A stretch of 64,000 bases of DNA from IDS-8 sp035304345 (GCA_035304345.1 DATGQE010000050.1:62001-126000); one strand, 5' to 3'. Counted from the stretch's first letter, positions 10,285 through 18,427 are shown. The notes: generated from the sequence alone by a model not told the origin. Made by a program: numbers and translations.

Positions 10285-10860
10285 ATGAACGTCCGCAACC
10301 CGATCATCCCCATCACGTGCGCGCTGGTCGGCCTGGCCGTGGCCGGTGCCGTGGCGCCGCCGGCCCTGGCCGACCACGGCCACTCGTCCGGCAAGCACCA
10401 GCCGAAGGGCGAGCTCGTCCGGATCGTCCGCGAGGCGACGGCGCGCTTTCACGACGTCGCGGTGGCCGAGGCCGAGGGATACCAGCTCCACTTCGGTTGC
10501 GTCAGCGCGGACGACGCCGGGGCGATGGGCCTGCATTACGTGAACATGGCGCTGGTCGGCGACGGCGAGCTGCACGCCGACCGGCCGGAGATCGTCATCT
10601 ACGAGCCGCTGCCCGGCGGCCGCCTGCGCCTGGTCGGCGCCGACTACCTCGTGCTCACCGAGGACTGGCACGCACGCAACGGCGCCGCGCCGCCGGAGCT
10701 CGTCGGCCAGCTCCTGCATCTCTTCCACAGCCCGAACCGGTTCGGCCTGCCGGACTTCTACACGCTGCACGTGTGGGCCTGGAAGAAGAACCCCTCAGGC
10801 ACGTTCGTGAACTGGCATCCCGAGGTCTCGTGCGAGGCCTTCGACGGCCAGGCGCACTGA
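10285..10860 (+). CDS. secreted protein of unknown function
   Basis: 191 aa. The first 29 residues are a clear signal peptide ending in PALA before DHGHSSGKH. The mature part has no domain I can name. It contains a conserved-looking core: HFGCVSADDAGAMGLHYVN, then EIVIYEPLPGGRLRLVGADYLV, and a Trp/His-rich end with FGLPDFYTLHVWAWKKNPSGTF. Several His residues and one Cys pair could bind metal. The ribosome site AAGGAGGTGA, eight bases before ATG, is one of the strongest in the window and implies high expression. It is 12 bp upstream of the MddA-like methyltransferase and surely cotranscribed. Confidence 0.85.
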   Translation: MNVRNPIIPITCALVGLAVAGAVAPPALADHGHSSGKHQPKGELVRIVREATARFHDVAVAEAEGYQLHFGCVSADDAGAMGLHYVNMALVGDGELHADRPEIVIYEPLPGGRLRLVGADYLVLTEDWHARNGAAPPELVGQLLHLFHSPNRFGLPDFYTLHVWAWKKNPSGTFVNWHPEVSCEAFDGQAH

Positions 10861-10872
10861 AGGAGGCACGCC

Positions 10873-11718
10873 ATGGAAACCCGCGCAGAACGGGCAGAGC
10901 TCGGCGGCGTCGGGCGGGAAGGGGGGACGCTGTTTCGCGCGTCCGTCTTCCTGTTCAGCATCGCCTGCTACGGGGCGTTCCTGCTCGTCTTCCTCTACCT
11001 GCTCGCCTTCCTCGGAAATCTCCAGGTGACCGCTCTCGCCGACGCCGTGCCGGCTCTCAAGGCATGGGTGCCGCGCTCGATCGACCTCGGGCGGGACATG
11101 GGCTCGCTCGCGTCGGCGTTCGCCATCGACGCCGGGTTGATCGCGCTCTTCGGCCTGCAGCATTCGGTCATGGCGCGGCCGGGCTTCAAGCGTGCATGGA
11201 CCCGCATCGTGCCGAAGGAAGCGGAGCGCAGCGCGTACGTGCTGGTCGCGAGCGCGGTACTGGTCATCCTGCTCTGGCAATGGCGGCCGATCCCGACGCC
11301 GGTGATCTGGCAGGCGGACACGGCTTGGACTGCCGCGATCGGCTGGTCGGTGATGGGGCTCGGCGTGGCCATCCTGCTCTGGGCGACCTTCCTCATCGAC
11401 CATTTCGAGCTGCTCGGGCTCCGGCAGGGGTGGGATACCCTGCGGGGGCAGCCGTTGCACAGTCCGGCGTTCGTGACCCCCTGGCTGTACAAGCTCGTGC
11501 GCCATCCCCAGTACCTGGGCTGGCTCATGATCTTCTGGGGGACGCCGACGATGACGGCGGGCCACCTGCTGTTCGCGGCCGGGATGAGCGTCTACATCGG
11601 GATCGCGATGCGCTTCGAGGAACGCGACCTGTCGCGGCACATCGGGGAGCCGTACCGCCGCTACCGGGAGGAGGTGCCGGCGCTCGTGCCCTTGCCCGGG
11701 AGGCGCCGGCACGGCTGA
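10873..11718 (+). CDS. mddA: methanethiol S-methyltransferase-like (MddA/NnrU family) membrane protein
   Basis: 281 aa, integral membrane protein of the isoprenylcysteine-methyltransferase-like superfamily. Family features: FLYLLAFLGN in the first helix, LFGLQHSVMARPGFKRAWTR, VLVASAVLVILLWQWRPIP, LIDHFELLGLRQ, and the SAM-binding C-terminal part LVRHPQYLGWLMIFWGTP plus RFEERDL with PYRRYREEVPALVP. MddA methylates methanethiol to dimethyl sulfide; NnrU-like relatives have other roles, so the assignment rests on overall resemblance. An N-terminal extension of about 20 charged residues precedes the first helix. Ribosome site AAGGAGGCACGCC precedes the ATG. It is the second gene after the secreted unknown protein. 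The symbol is tentative. Confidence 0.75.
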   Translation: METRAERAELGGVGREGGTLFRASVFLFSIACYGAFLLVFLYLLAFLGNLQVTALADAVPALKAWVPRSIDLGRDMGSLASAFAIDAGLIALFGLQHSVMARPGFKRAWTRIVPKEAERSAYVLVASAVLVILLWQWRPIPTPVIWQADTAWTAAIGWSVMGLGVAILLWATFLIDHFELLGLRQGWDTLRGQPLHSPAFVTPWLYKLVRHPQYLGWLMIFWGTPTMTAGHLLFAAGMSVYIGIAMRFEERDLSRHIGEPYRRYREEVPALVPLPGRRRHG

Positions 11719-11776
11719 CCGTCGCGCCGGCCATGTGCTGCGACATGCAGACAGCGGCCGCGCGGCGCGGCAAAAT

Positions 11777-11804
11777 GGGCGGACCGTCGGTTTCGGGTCC
11801 GCCC
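11777..11804 (+). other. perfect 9-bp hairpin just upstream of a methyltransferase start
   Basis: GGGCGGACC (11777-11785) pairs exactly with GGTCCGCCC (11796-11804) around a 10-base loop. It ends seven bases before the GTG start of the next gene and replaces any recognisable Shine-Dalgarno. On the plus strand no T-run follows. On the minus strand the stem is followed by ATTTTG, so it could terminate antisense transcripts. It could act as a translational or end-stabilising element; no ligand-binding class is recognised. Confidence 0.45.
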
Positions 11805-11811
11805 AAGCTCC

Positions 11812-12411
11812 GTGCCATCCTCACTGAGCCAGAACTGGAAATTCTTTCAGGCGTTCCTGAGATCGCCGCGCGTGGTCGCTTCCGTGATTCCGAGCTCGCC
11901 GGTGGCGGTGCGGCGTGCGGTGCGCGCCATCGACCCGCAGAACGCGCGCGTGGTCGTCGAGCTCGGCGCGGGCACCGGCTGCATGACGCGGGCGTTGCTC
12001 GAAGCGCTGCCCGCGTCGTCGCAGCTCATCGTCATCGAGCGCACGGCGGCGTTCATCCCGACGCTCACCGCCATCGACGATCCGCGGCTCGAGGTGGTGC
12101 ACGGCTGCGCGAGCAGCATCGGCACCGAGGTCCGCCGGCGCGGACACGAGGCGGCGGACGCCGTGATCTCGGGGATTCCCTTTTCCACCCTGCCGGAAGC
12201 GCTCGCGGCGCGCATCGCCTCCGAGATCCATGCCGTGCTCGCGCCCGGCGGGCGCTTCGTCGCCTACCAGTTCAACAAGCGGGTGGCCGAGTACGCGCGT
12301 CCGCTCATGGGCCTGCCCGAAGTCGAGCTCGTGTTCCGCAACGTGCCGCCAGTGCGTCTCTTTACGTGGCGCAAACCGGACCTGAAGTCGCCCGGGTTCG
12401 CACCGGCATAA
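11812..12411 (+). CDS. class I SAM methyltransferase, PmtA-like (phospholipid N-methyltransferase family)
   Basis: 199 aa. The N-terminal FFQAFLRSPRVVASVIPSS is the membrane-associating/substrate segment seen in PmtA-like phosphatidylethanolamine N-methyltransferases. SAM-binding motif I follows as VVELGAGTGCMTRALLE, then an acidic residue after strand 2 (LIVIERTAAF). The family's post-I motif reads DAVISGIPFSTLPEALAARI. A C-terminal VRLFTWRKP is also typical. The substrate may be a phospholipid, but distantly related KsgA-like enzymes share the motifs. The start is a GTG with no visible ribosome site, right after a strong hairpin. Same strand as mddA, 93 bp away. Confidence 0.82.
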   Translation: MPSSLSQNWKFFQAFLRSPRVVASVIPSSPVAVRRAVRAIDPQNARVVVELGAGTGCMTRALLEALPASSQLIVIERTAAFIPTLTAIDDPRLEVVHGCASSIGTEVRRRGHEAADAVISGIPFSTLPEALAARIASEIHAVLAPGGRFVAYQFNKRVAEYARPLMGLPEVELVFRNVPPVRLFTWRKPDLKSPGFAPA

Positions 12412-12601
12412 GCGCAAAGCAATCCCGACCAAGCACATCCGGAACCAGGCCAAGCTGCTGATGAAGGCGGCTCGCCCCGACTGGATTGCGTCACAATTTT
12501 GGTTGATAGACCACATTCGGCTCCCCAACTGTGAACGGCCACACATCGTTCCACAAGGTGAAACGATTAGCTTCGTGCCTTTGAAGGCCGAGGAAAAACT
12601 G

Positions 12602-13117
12602 ATGAAGAGCCGGAACTTGATGTGCGCAGTCATCTGTTTTGGAACGTTGCTCACGACCGGATGCGCAAGCATCACCCGCGGCACAAAAGACGTGTTCTCC
12701 ATCCAGACCGATCCGCCCGGGGCCACTGCGTCGATGTCCAATGGCCTCACCTGCGTCACGCCCTGTACGCTCGAGTTGCCACGAAAGCATGGCTTCACCG
12801 TCACGTTGACTTTGGACGGGTACAAGAGTCTTAGCACCAGTATCGTCCCGAGGCAGGCTGGGGCGGGATCGGCTGGTATGGCCGGTAACGTGATCTTTGG
12901 TGGCCTGATAGGAGCGGCGGTCGATGCGAGCTCCGGAGCCATGAAGGACCTTTATCCAAATCCGCTGATCGTGCGGATGGTCCCATTGGGCTCCGACCAA
13001 TCGTCGACGGTTGAGCTGCCAGGCAACGACGTGAGCTCAGCTACGCCACAAGCCCCTGCACCGTCCGAAAAAGGTGACGTAGCTGCCCGGGAAGCCGATA
13101 CCGTTCCGGAATCGTGA
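12602..13117 (+). CDS. PEGA-like domain lipoprotein
   Basis: 171 aa. The signal peptide ends in the lipobox LTTGC (Cys about residue 20), giving a lipoprotein. The mature part opens with ASITRGTKDVFSIQTDPPGA and the PEGA-like beta segment with a Cys pair (LTCVTPCTLELPRKHGFTV, LDGYKSLS). A glycine-rich stretch (GSAGMAGNVIFGGLIGAAVDA) that could insert in a membrane follows. The C-terminus is low-complexity. The start ATG has GAGGA upstream; reading in frame upstream to 12461 gives no signal peptide. Codon use is visibly less GC-biased than in neighbours, with A/T-ending codons, suggesting a different origin. Function unknown. Confidence 0.8.
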   Translation: MKSRNLMCAVICFGTLLTTGCASITRGTKDVFSIQTDPPGATASMSNGLTCVTPCTLELPRKHGFTVTLTLDGYKSLSTSIVPRQAGAGSAGMAGNVIFGGLIGAAVDASSGAMKDLYPNPLIVRMVPLGSDQSSTVELPGNDVSSATPQAPAPSEKGDVAAREADTVPES

Positions 13118-13161
13118 GAGCTGGTGACAACAGAAACGCCGCTTCGCCATGAGCACAGATT

Positions 13162-13184
13162 GGCGGCACCACAGAGGTGCCGCC
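13162..13184. terminator. hairpin between convergent genes, possible bidirectional terminator
   Basis: GGCGGCACC (13162-13170) and GGTGCCGCC (13176-13184) form a perfect 9-bp stem around ACAGA. It lies in the 136-bp gap between the plus-strand lipoprotein gene and the minus-strand homocysteine methyltransferase gene. No T-tract follows on either strand, so termination activity is uncertain. Confidence 0.4.
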
Positions 13185-13253
13185 ACTCGGACGGAAGGCA
13201 ATCTCTGTTAATCGGGGGTTAGCAGCTATCCCTGTTCACGGCGGAGCATCTCC

Positions 13254-14213
13254 TCAGGCGGCCTGCGCCGTCCCGCTCGCGCACGCGGCGGCGATCGCTG
13301 CCACGTGACGGTGGTCGGTGCCGCAGCAGCCACCCAGCACGTTCAGCTTCGGCAGCGACGCGAGCAGCTCGCGATACTGCCCGCCGAGCTCGACCGGGTT
13401 GCCGTCGTCGAGGTCCGGGCTTTCGTCGAGCTCCGCGTGGCTGCGCGTCGAGGCATTCGCCCTCAATCCCCGGACGCGCTCGCGCCAGGCGGCGCCATCG
13501 GCGAGCACGCCCGCGAAATGCGTCGGGTGCGCGCAGTTGATCATGAAGTACGCGGCGTAGCCGCCGGTCGCGTCGTCCGTGCGGTCGATCGCGTCCGCCA
13601 GGCTGTCGCCGGACGGCAGCCGGCCGTCGGTCTCGACGGTGAACGAGATGACCGCCGGCAGTCCCGCATCGCGTGCGGCATGCAGGATGCCGATCGCTTC
13701 CTCGGGGTAGGTCATCGTGAAGGCCGCGATCATGTCGGCCTCCGTGCCCGCGAACGTCTCGACCTGCGCCGCGTGGTAGGCGCGCGCCTCGTCCGCGCTC
13801 ATGCGGCTCTCGACGCGATAGCCGTCGCCGCGCGGGCCGAGATTGCCGCTGATCACGATGGGCCAGTCCGGCGCGGCATGCTCCGCGCGCAGCTCGACCA
13901 TGAGCTCGATGGCACGGCGGTTCGCCTCCGCGAGCGCACGGGCGTCGTAGCCGAGCCGGGCGGCCCAGTCCGGGTTGGCGCGCCAGGTCGGGGCCTCGAG
14001 CACGAAGCCCGTGCCGTGACTCCGGGCCGACTCCAGGTAGGGCGCGAAATAGCGGCGCAGCGTCGCGATGCCGGTGTCGTCCTTGAGGAGGTCGAAGGCG
14101 GCGAAGCAGGGCAGCTCGAGTCCCTCGTGGAACACGAGCGTGGTCTCGAGGCCGCCGTCGGTCAGGAACAGGTGGTCTTCGAGCTGCGGTAACGAGTGGC
14201 GGTACAGGCTCAT
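13254..14213 (-). CDS. homocysteine S-methyltransferase family protein
   Basis: 319 aa from ATG 14213, which has GAGGAG eight bases upstream; an earlier ATG six codons before lacks a ribosome site. The barrel begins with LFLTDGGLETTLVF, the usual Glu-rich opening of betaine/homocysteine methyltransferases. The three zinc-binding cysteines are present: one in YFMINCAHP (about residue 215) and the adjacent pair in LGGCCGTD near the C-terminus. It should transfer a methyl group, probably from S-methylmethionine or SAM, to homocysteine. It is not fused to other MetH domains. Divergent from the GlxA-like regulator; no SAM or cobalamin riboswitch is seen in the 119-bp gap. Confidence 0.92.
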   Translation of the reverse strand: MSLYRHSLPQLEDHLFLTDGGLETTLVFHEGLELPCFAAFDLLKDDTGIATLRRYFAPYLESARSHGTGFVLEAPTWRANPDWAARLGYDARALAEANRRAIELMVELRAEHAAPDWPIVISGNLGPRGDGYRVESRMSADEARAYHAAQVETFAGTEADMIAAFTMTYPEEAIGILHAARDAGLPAVISFTVETDGRLPSGDSLADAIDRTDDATGGYAAYFMINCAHPTHFAGVLADGAAWRERVRGLRANASTRSHAELDESPDLDDGNPVELGGQYRELLASLPKLNVLGGCCGTDHRHVAAIAAACASGTAQAA

Positions 14214-14332
14214 CGCGTTGCTCCTCGGCATTGGCCGTTCAATCGTCGTGGTACATTTCAGGGGTGCGAAGGCTACGGGCGGGGGGCCACCGCCGCCAGA
14301 GCCGTTCGTGCAAGAATCCGGCGGAATCGGCC

Positions 14333-15409
14333 ATGCCCACGCCAGTCAGCATCGCCATCCTGACCTACCCGGACACCACCGCGTCCGTGGTCTTCGGGAT
14401 GCACGACCTGTTCCTGTCCGCCGGGCGGGACTGGGGGGTCGTCACCGAGGGCCGGCCCGGCCCGCAGCTCATCCGGCCGATCCTCACGGCGCGCCGTGCC
14501 GGGTCACTCGAGGTGGCGAACGGCGTGCGCATCTTCCCGCAGGTCGCGCTCGACGAGTGTCCGCCGGCCAGCCTGATCTGCGTGCCCGAGGTGTTGCTGG
14601 CGCCCGGCGAGCCGCTCGCCGGGCGTTTCGCCGTGGAGATCGCGTGGCTGCGCCGGCGTTACGAAGAAGGTGCCACGATCGCCGCCGCCTGTTCCGGGAC
14701 GATGCTGCTCGCCGAAGCGGGCCTGCTCGACGGCTTCGAGGCGACCACGCACTGGGCATGGTGCGACGTCCTGCGCGAGCGCTTCCCGAAGGTACGCGTG
14801 CATACGCAGCGGGTGCTGGTTGTGAGCGGCGAGGGGCAGCGGCTCATCATGGCGGGCGGCGGTGCCACCTGGCTCGATCTCGCGCTGTACGTCATCGCGC
14901 GCACGGTGAGCCTCGAGGAAGCGATCCGGGTCGCGCGCGTCAACCTGATCGACTGGCACGAGACCGGCCAGCAGCCGTTCGCGCTGCTCGCCCGCACGCG
15001 CCAGTCCGATGACGCGGTGATCGCGCGCTGCCAGGCGTGGATCGCCGCGAACTACCAGCGGCGCAACCCGGTGCGCGAGATGGTGCGCCTGTCCGGGCTG
15101 CCGGAACGCTCGTTCAAGCGCCGCTTCCAGCAGGCGACCGGCATGGCGCCGCTGGAATACGTGCACGCACTCAGGCTCGAGGAAGCGAAGCAGATGCTCG
15201 AAACGGGGGACGCGCCGGTCGAGGTGATCGCGAACGAGGTCGGCTACGAGGACGCGGCGTTCTTCGGCCGCCTGTTCCGCCGCAAGGTCAGCCTCACCCC
15301 CGCGCAGTACCGGCGCCGCTTCCGCCAGCTACGCGAGAGCCTGGGCATGGAGCGCCGCGCTGCAGCAGCGCACACCGCGCGCGACCCGGCGGTCACTGCC
15401 CCGCGGTGA
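14333..15409 (+). CDS. GlxA-type transcriptional regulator (DJ-1/PfpI domain plus AraC HTH)
   Basis: 358 aa. Residues about 5-190 form a class I glutamine amidotransferase-like DJ-1/PfpI domain (SIAILTYPDTTASVVFGMHDL); the nucleophile-elbow Cys is Cys120 in GATIAAACSGTMLLAEAG. Residues about 225-325 form two AraC-type helix-turn-helix units (VREMVRLSGLPERSFKRRF; PVEVIANEVGYEDAAFFGRLF). Such regulators respond to amines or small metabolites. The start ATG was preferred over an in-frame start at 14231 that adds a basic tail. It overlaps the convergent glycosidase gene by 17 bp. It is divergent from the homocysteine methyltransferase gene, which may be its target (inference). Confidence 0.9.
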   Translation: MPTPVSIAILTYPDTTASVVFGMHDLFLSAGRDWGVVTEGRPGPQLIRPILTARRAGSLEVANGVRIFPQVALDECPPASLICVPEVLLAPGEPLAGRFAVEIAWLRRRYEEGATIAAACSGTMLLAEAGLLDGFEATTHWAWCDVLRERFPKVRVHTQRVLVVSGEGQRLIMAGGGATWLDLALYVIARTVSLEEAIRVARVNLIDWHETGQQPFALLARTRQSDDAVIARCQAWIAANYQRRNPVREMVRLSGLPERSFKRRFQQATGMAPLEYVHALRLEEAKQMLETGDAPVEVIANEVGYEDAAFFGRLFRRKVSLTPAQYRRRFRQLRESLGMERRAAAAHTARDPAVTAPR

Positions 15410-17663
15410 CCGCGCCGTCCCCGTCGGGCACGAAGCCGATGCGCTCGAGCGCGTCCGCGATCTCCGGGTTCGCCATGAACAGCTCCCACGGCAGCCCGGT
15501 GCGGTGGTTCTCGATCATGACGACGATCGGCCCCTGGTTCAGGCCGAGGAACACGGGCGATACCCATCTCTCGCCCTCGTTGATCGCATCGCGAAAGCCG
15601 TAGACGTCCCACAGGCGGTCGCCCAGGTCGCGATAGTAGTGGCGGAGCGCCGCCATGGACGCCTCCGGCGTGTACGGGAAGGAGGCGAGCGCTCCCGTCG
15701 GCGGGATCGTGCCGCGATCGAGGCGCGGCGTGGCCTCGTGCACGGCATAGCCCGACGGGCCGTCGCTCGCCGTGAGTCCCCACGCGTTCGCGCCGTAGCC
15801 CTCGCGCCCGAGCGGGTTCAGGATGCTGTAGGCCACGTGAATCTCGGCGAAGCGGCGGTTGTTCTCGAAGTAGTTCGCGTAACGGTCGCGCTTGTTGCGC
15901 GGGTCGAAGCCCAAAAACGAGTAATGGGCGAAGAACAGTGGCCCGCCGCTGCCGACGCCGACCGGCAGCTCCACGCCGTAGAAGGTCTCGCCGTTGACGT
16001 AGCGCTCGCCCTTGGTGGTGCGGCCCCAGGCGCGGCGGTAGTCGATGTGCCGCTCCGAGGTGCCGGCCCAGCCGGTATGCCACAGCTCCGCCGGCACGCC
16101 GTGAGTCGGGGAAGCGATCGCGAGCAGGTACGCGGCCAGCGTCTCGTTCCAGCCGATCAGCGCGTGCCCGAGCCTCCAGTCGACGGTCGGTGACCAGTGC
16201 CAGTAGAGCACGTCGCTGTCCGGGTCGCGCCGGTACCAGTCCCACTCGACGGCTTCCCACAGCCGCGTGATGCGCTCGTAGAGCTCAGCGTCGTCACGGA
16301 AGTACTGGCGTGCCGCGAGCAGGCCCTGCATCAGGAACGCGGTCTCGACGAGGTCGCCGCCGTCGTCGAGCGGCCCGAAGAAGATCCAGGGTTTGCGCGT
16401 GCGCGCATCGTAGAAGTGCGCGTAAGCGCCGTGCCCGGTCTCGGCCTGCTCGAGGAAGTCGAGGATGCGGGCGAGTCGCGCGCGCACGGCGTCCCGGGGT
16501 TCGAAGCCGCGCTCGGCCCCGACGAGCAGCGCCATGATGCCGAACCCCGAGGCGCCCGTCGCGAGCAGGTTGGGATCGCCGGGGACGTTCTCCAGCGCGA
16601 GCGCGGCCTCGGGGTGTGCGCCGTCCCAGTAGTAGCGGAACGAGGCTTCCTGCACCATCGTGAGCAGCTCCTCGTCTGTCATCGCCCGCGTCGTCGCGGC
16701 GGCCACGTTCGACGGTGGCGAGCAGCGGTCCGCGAGATCGCAGGCGCGCACGCGGTAACGTGCCTCCTGATCCGGCTCGCCGAGCCAGTCCACGTGCCGG
16801 TTGAACACCGGCTGCCGCACGCCTGCGGGCTCGAAGTCTCCGCCGTCCAGCGATCGTTCGACGAGGTAATAGAAGGGCCGCTCATCCGGTGCCGCCCAGG
16901 CGAGCTCCACGTGGCGCTCGAAGCCGCGCGCGGAGAGGTTGCGCGGGGCGGGCGGCGGGCCGGTCTCCGGCATCTCTTCCGGCACGATGCGGATGTCGTC
17001 GACGTACACCGTGTGCGGCTCGCCGTCGTCCAGCCACTGCTCGAAGAAGATGCGCACCGGCCGCCGCGGGTCGAGCACGCGGCCGTCGCCGAGCTCGATC
17101 GCGAACGCGTCGAGCGGAATGCGCAGCGTCGTCCAGCGACCGCCCGGGAGGCCGTCGATCCAGTCTTCGAGCCGCACGCGGTGCACGATCTCCTCGGCAT
17201 CCTCGAGCCCCAGGATCGGCAGCGCCTCGAGCGGCACGTCGTCTTCCGCCCACAGCCGCATCTGCAGCACGTCGCCCTCGAACACGAGGAAGCGATCGAG
17301 GTTCAGGTACGTGCGCGGATGCAGGTTGACGCGCCAGAGGCCGCCGGTGTTCGACACCCACGAGAGCTTCAGCGCGTTCGGCGGCGACGTGTAGCGATCG
17401 GCGGAGACCGGTGCCCTGCCTTCCGAGCGCTCGAGCTCGCTGGGCCAGATGACCTCGGCCGGACCGAAAAAATACCGGTCGCCCCAGAGGCCGTGATCGA
17501 AATAGACGTGCCGCTGGTACTCGGGGATGACGTTCGGCCGCGTAGCGCCCTCGCCGACGGACACGGACGGCGGCTGCGCGGCGGCGGGTGTGCAGAGCGC
17601 GAAGCAGGCGAGCAGCGCGAAGGCGAGTCGGAGGCGTTTGCCGGCACCGGGTTCCATGGTCAT
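15393..17663 (-). CDS. secreted glycoamylase-family glycoside hydrolase (GH144-like)
   Basis: 756 aa. An N-terminal signal peptide (LRLAFALLACFALCTPAAAQ) directs export. Residues about 40-240 look like a jelly-roll carbohydrate-binding segment (WRVNLHPRTYLNLDRFLVFEGD, VYVDDIRIVPEEMP). A fibronectin type III-like domain follows at about 245-330 (PRNLSARGFERHVELAW). From about 335 the catalytic alpha/alpha barrel of the glycoamylase family begins (MTDEELLTMVQEASFRYYWD), with LLATGASGFGIMALLVG, DLVETAFLMQGLLAARQYF and GYGANAWGLTASDGPSGY. Characterised GH144 members cleave beta-1,2-glucans; specificity here is unproven. The start ATG has AGGAG upstream. Its 3' end overlaps the convergent GlxA-like gene by 17 bp. 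Confidence 0.88.
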   Translation of the reverse strand: MTMEPGAGKRLRLAFALLACFALCTPAAAQPPSVSVGEGATRPNVIPEYQRHVYFDHGLWGDRYFFGPAEVIWPSELERSEGRAPVSADRYTSPPNALKLSWVSNTGGLWRVNLHPRTYLNLDRFLVFEGDVLQMRLWAEDDVPLEALPILGLEDAEEIVHRVRLEDWIDGLPGGRWTTLRIPLDAFAIELGDGRVLDPRRPVRIFFEQWLDDGEPHTVYVDDIRIVPEEMPETGPPPAPRNLSARGFERHVELAWAAPDERPFYYLVERSLDGGDFEPAGVRQPVFNRHVDWLGEPDQEARYRVRACDLADRCSPPSNVAAATTRAMTDEELLTMVQEASFRYYWDGAHPEAALALENVPGDPNLLATGASGFGIMALLVGAERGFEPRDAVRARLARILDFLEQAETGHGAYAHFYDARTRKPWIFFGPLDDGGDLVETAFLMQGLLAARQYFRDDAELYERITRLWEAVEWDWYRRDPDSDVLYWHWSPTVDWRLGHALIGWNETLAAYLLAIASPTHGVPAELWHTGWAGTSERHIDYRRAWGRTTKGERYVNGETFYGVELPVGVGSGGPLFFAHYSFLGFDPRNKRDRYANYFENNRRFAEIHVAYSILNPLGREGYGANAWGLTASDGPSGYAVHEATPRLDRGTIPPTGALASFPYTPEASMAALRHYYRDLGDRLWDVYGFRDAINEGERWVSPVFLGLNQGPIVVMIENHRTGLPWELFMANPEIADALERIGFVPDGDGAVTAGQ

Positions 17664-18075
17664 CGCGTCATCTCCTTTGCGTTTTCCCCCAGCCCGGCCC
17701 GCATGGTCTCCGCGGCTTGCGGCGCGGTCAAACCGGCGGGCGGCACGCCGCAGCGGCGTGACTCCGGAAGGGGCCGGTCGCCGGCCCGGAAAGTGTTGTG
17801 TCATCAGCCATGTAGGTGCTCGAAGCCTGGAGATTTCACCGGCCTGTCAGGAGCCGCCCATGCCTGTTGCGCTTGCCTCCGGCATCTCCGAGTCGGCCGC
17901 CGGTTCCGTGGCCGATACTCTGCCGTCTCGAACCGGTTCAAGGTGCACGTTTCCGCGGAAACCGCGCGTGATTCCGCTGGCGCTGCGGCGGGCCTTCGTC
18001 TTCTACGGCGAGCACCGTCCCCCGGCCCGGTAAAGTCTGGATTTCGCAGTGCGCCTCGAGCGTGCGGCCATCCGG
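17664..18075. promoter_or_regulatory. 412-bp gap upstream of the glycosidase gene with two palindromes
   Basis: No coding sequence is convincing here. Two palindromes stand out: GAACCGGTTC (17930-17939) and GTTTCCGCGGAAAC (17949-17962). Their centres are 21 bp apart, two helical turns. On the minus strand a -35-like TTGAAC (17941-17936) overlaps the first palindrome, and a weak GTATCG/TATCGG lies 17-18 bases further. Promoter and operator for the glycosidase gene are inferred; the leader would then be about 240 bases long. Confidence 0.4.
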
Positions 18076-18333
18076 CTATTCAGCTTCGCACGTACCCCCG
18101 AACTGCCGTTGCAGGCTCTGGCAGGAGCGCAAAGCGTAGCCGCATCGCCGCTCGCCATTGATTACATGGCAGTAGGTCTGTCGTCCGGCCGGGCGTCGCT
18201 TCGCGTCGTGGCAGTGGTACTCGCCGGTCCTGCGATTCGTATGGCAGCCGTCGGCATTCGTGCCGCCGGGATGGGCGAGCGAATCCGCCCCGAGACACGC
18301 GGCCAGCAGGGCGATGATCACGGCGCGTCGCAT
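18076..18333 (-). CDS. small secreted Cys/His-rich protein (GCHTN...YHCH motif)
   Basis: 85 aa from the second ATG, which has GGAGG seven bases upstream. The signal peptide is RRAVIIALLAACLGADSLA. The mature part begins HPGGTNADGCHTNRRTGEYHCH, close to the excalibur/YHYH-like motif found in many short secreted bacterial proteins, and continues with three more Cys. The conserved Cys/His spacing suggests disulfides or metal binding. Such motifs are often attached to nuclease-like or SH3 domains, but here they stand alone. No partner gene is evident; the glycosidase lies downstream on the same strand after a 412-bp gap. Confidence 0.75.
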   Translation of the reverse strand: MRRAVIIALLAACLGADSLAHPGGTNADGCHTNRRTGEYHCHDAKRRPAGRQTYCHVINGERRCGYALRSCQSLQRQFGGTCEAE

Positions 18334-18427
18334 GGCACGCCTCCACATTCGTCAGAGGCGTGACCGTATCTCCCTTCATCCCCGAGCTTCTGCGACCTGC
18401 GACCGGATTCGGGCATTTCGCCCGGTT

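Noticed and set aside
13185..13253. SAM, SAH or cobalamin riboswitch near the homocysteine methyltransferase gene.
   Set aside because: This segment is downstream of the minus-strand gene, and the real leader (14214-14332) shows no conserved riboswitch core.
17690..17780. Possible cyclic di-GMP (GEMM-like) riboswitch upstream of the glycosidase gene, because of CGCAAGCC and GTCAAACC strings.
   Set aside because: The required order of GGGCAAACC, GACGCAAAGCC and tetraloop/receptor elements is not present on either strand; the match is only to short GC-rich words.
18412..18427. Hairpin CGGGC/GCCCG after baeR as a terminator.
   Set aside because: The stem is only about five pairs and no T-run follows on the minus strand.
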